A DNA stretch of 6,716 nucleotides, from assembly GCA_045649105.1 (NCBI GenBank), contig JAZRPG010000009.1, forward strand, positions 1-6,716, given 5' to 3'. The notes below the pieces were generated by a model. The model ran no database searches. It was not told the origin of the DNA and saw only the letters and a list, made by a program, of their open reading frames with translations. A program made the position numbers and the translations under genes. This DNA is from JAZRPG01 sp045649105 (GTDB lineage: Bacteria > Bacillota > Clostridia > Oscillospirales > JAAYXM01). Positions 6,202-6,716 of the stretch are shown one piece after another (position 1 is the first letter of the stretch; the number at the start of each line of letters is the position of its first letter).

Positions 6202-6670
6202 CCGGAATATTTTCAATTTCCCTGTATTCTTCGAGAAAGGCGTCTTTGGTCATCTTTTCAAACCGCAAGGTTGGAAGCTCACCGTCGAAAAAGTTTATTC
6301 GGTCGCGCACTATCTCTAAATCAAAATAATTTTCGTAATAATTTCCCCGTCCGCAAAAACTGTCGTATTCAGACGGGTCGTCCCAAGCTTCAGGTTTGAT
6401 GAAATCCGTTAGTCCATCAATTGGATTAAATAACATATAAAAACAAGTGAGACCGTCTTTATCCTCAAAATATCCTTTTAAGTGTCCGTAATATTTATTC
6501 CCGTGGTCATCAGTCGGAGAGAAAAAACCGAAAGGTTTTTTGCAGACCCAAACAAACATTGAATCTGCCTCTTGGTCACCGGGTAAAAACAGAGGAGGTT
6601 TATTTGTACACCCACAAAAAAACGAGAATAAAAAGCATATCAAGATTGAAATAGCGAGTCCTTTTTTCAT
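6188..6670 (-). CDS. Small predicted lipoprotein of unknown function
   Basis: A complete 160-residue protein with a typical bacterial lipoprotein export signal: MKK, a hydrophobic segment at residues 4-18, and a lipobox-like FCGC ending at Cys21, which would be lipidated after signal peptidase II cleavage. Phe at position -3 is less usual than Leu. The mature part (22-160) is acidic, rich in aromatic residues, Asp and Glu, with no membrane segment and no domain I can name. Cys43, Cys76 and Cys106 remain after the lipobox. It would be anchored on the outer face of the cytoplasmic membrane. The gene is AT-richer by eye than the operon it faces and lies tail to tail with it. Its stop overlaps the right edge of the frameshifted remnant, suggesting a later insertion or rearrangement. 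There is no stop before the minus-strand terminator that would end transcription, so it probably reads through the remnant. The gene itself is convincing; function is unknown. Confidence 0.75.
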   Translation of the reverse strand: MKKGLAISILICFLFSFFCGCTNKPPLFLPGDQEADSMFVWVCKKPFGFFSPTDDHGNKYYGHLKGYFEDKDGLTCFYMLFNPIDGLTDFIKPEAWDDPSEYDSFCGRGNYYENYFDLEIVRDRINFFDGELPTLRFEKMTKDAFLEEYREIENIPELLE

Positions 6671-6676
6671 AGAATT

Positions 6677-6686
6677 CTCACCCTTT
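6677..6686 (-). promoter_or_regulatory. Shine-Dalgarno site of the lipoprotein gene
   Basis: Read on the minus strand, AAAGGGTGAG lies upstream of the ATG at 6670, with the AAAGGG core about 10 nt away. It supports this start and the reality of the gene. A TATAAA at 6693-6688 lies just upstream but no convincing -35 box is visible before the window ends. Confidence 0.6.
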
Positions 6687-6716
6687 CTTTATACAGTGCA
6701 GCACAAGAGGAACACG

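Noticed and set aside
6688..6716. Promoter for the lipoprotein gene with -10 TATAAA
   Set aside because: No -35 element with proper spacing can be recognised in the few bases left before the window ends; an AT-rich hexamer alone is not enough.
1..6716. CRISPR arrays, tRNA or rRNA genes, insertion sequences, attachment sites
   Set aside because: No regularly spaced repeats, tRNA-like cloverleaf, transposase motifs or terminal inverted repeats were seen on either strand.

Overview
The window looks like a piece of a Firmicutes chromosome, probably an anaerobic, gut-type Clostridia (Oscillospirales or Lachnospirales-like). The reasons are purine-rich Shine-Dalgarno sites before every complete gene, roughly balanced GC by eye, an oxygen-sensitive multi-iron-sulfur flavoprotein, and the closeness of the short-chain dehydrogenase to Firmicutes D-mannonate oxidoreductases. 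This assignment is inference; no rRNA or other marker gene is present.

Positions 1-5924 hold four tightly packed plus-strand genes that read as one operon, with gaps of 23, 20 and 16 nt. (1) The 3' part of a Gfo/Idh/MocA-family NAD(P)-dependent oxidoreductase; its Rossmann N-terminus lies left of the window. (2) An 880-residue multidomain flavoprotein built from dihydropyrimidine-dehydrogenase parts in an unusual order: PreA-like FMN barrel, cysteine-rich iron-sulfur domain, PreT/GltD-like FAD and NAD(P)H domains, then a ferredoxin-like tail. (3) A short-chain dehydrogenase close to SDR-type D-mannonate (fructuronate) oxidoreductase. (4) A YtcJ-type amidohydrolase (amidohydrolase 3 family). 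A rho-independent terminator follows at about 5931-5982.

Positions 5983-6716 are organised on the minus strand. A small predicted lipoprotein of unknown function (6188-6670) reads leftward. It is followed by a frameshifted C-terminal remnant of another gene (about 6041-6201) and by a strong GC-rich hairpin with a T tract at 5978-6019, which works as a minus-strand terminator. The two transcription units therefore converge on back-to-back terminators.

The four plus-strand genes look like a dedicated catabolic or interconversion pathway: two nicotinamide oxidoreductases, one large NAD(P)H-FAD-FeS-FMN reductase/dehydrogenase and one metal-dependent hydrolase. No dihydropyrimidinase or beta-ureidopropionase is present, the flavoprotein substrate pocket does not match classical dihydropyrimidine dehydrogenase, and the SDR points to sugar acids. 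The substrate cannot be named from this window. The main points of interest are the permuted flavoprotein, its odd gene company, a perfect 12-bp hairpin inside the amidohydrolase gene, and the frameshifted remnant in the convergent region.
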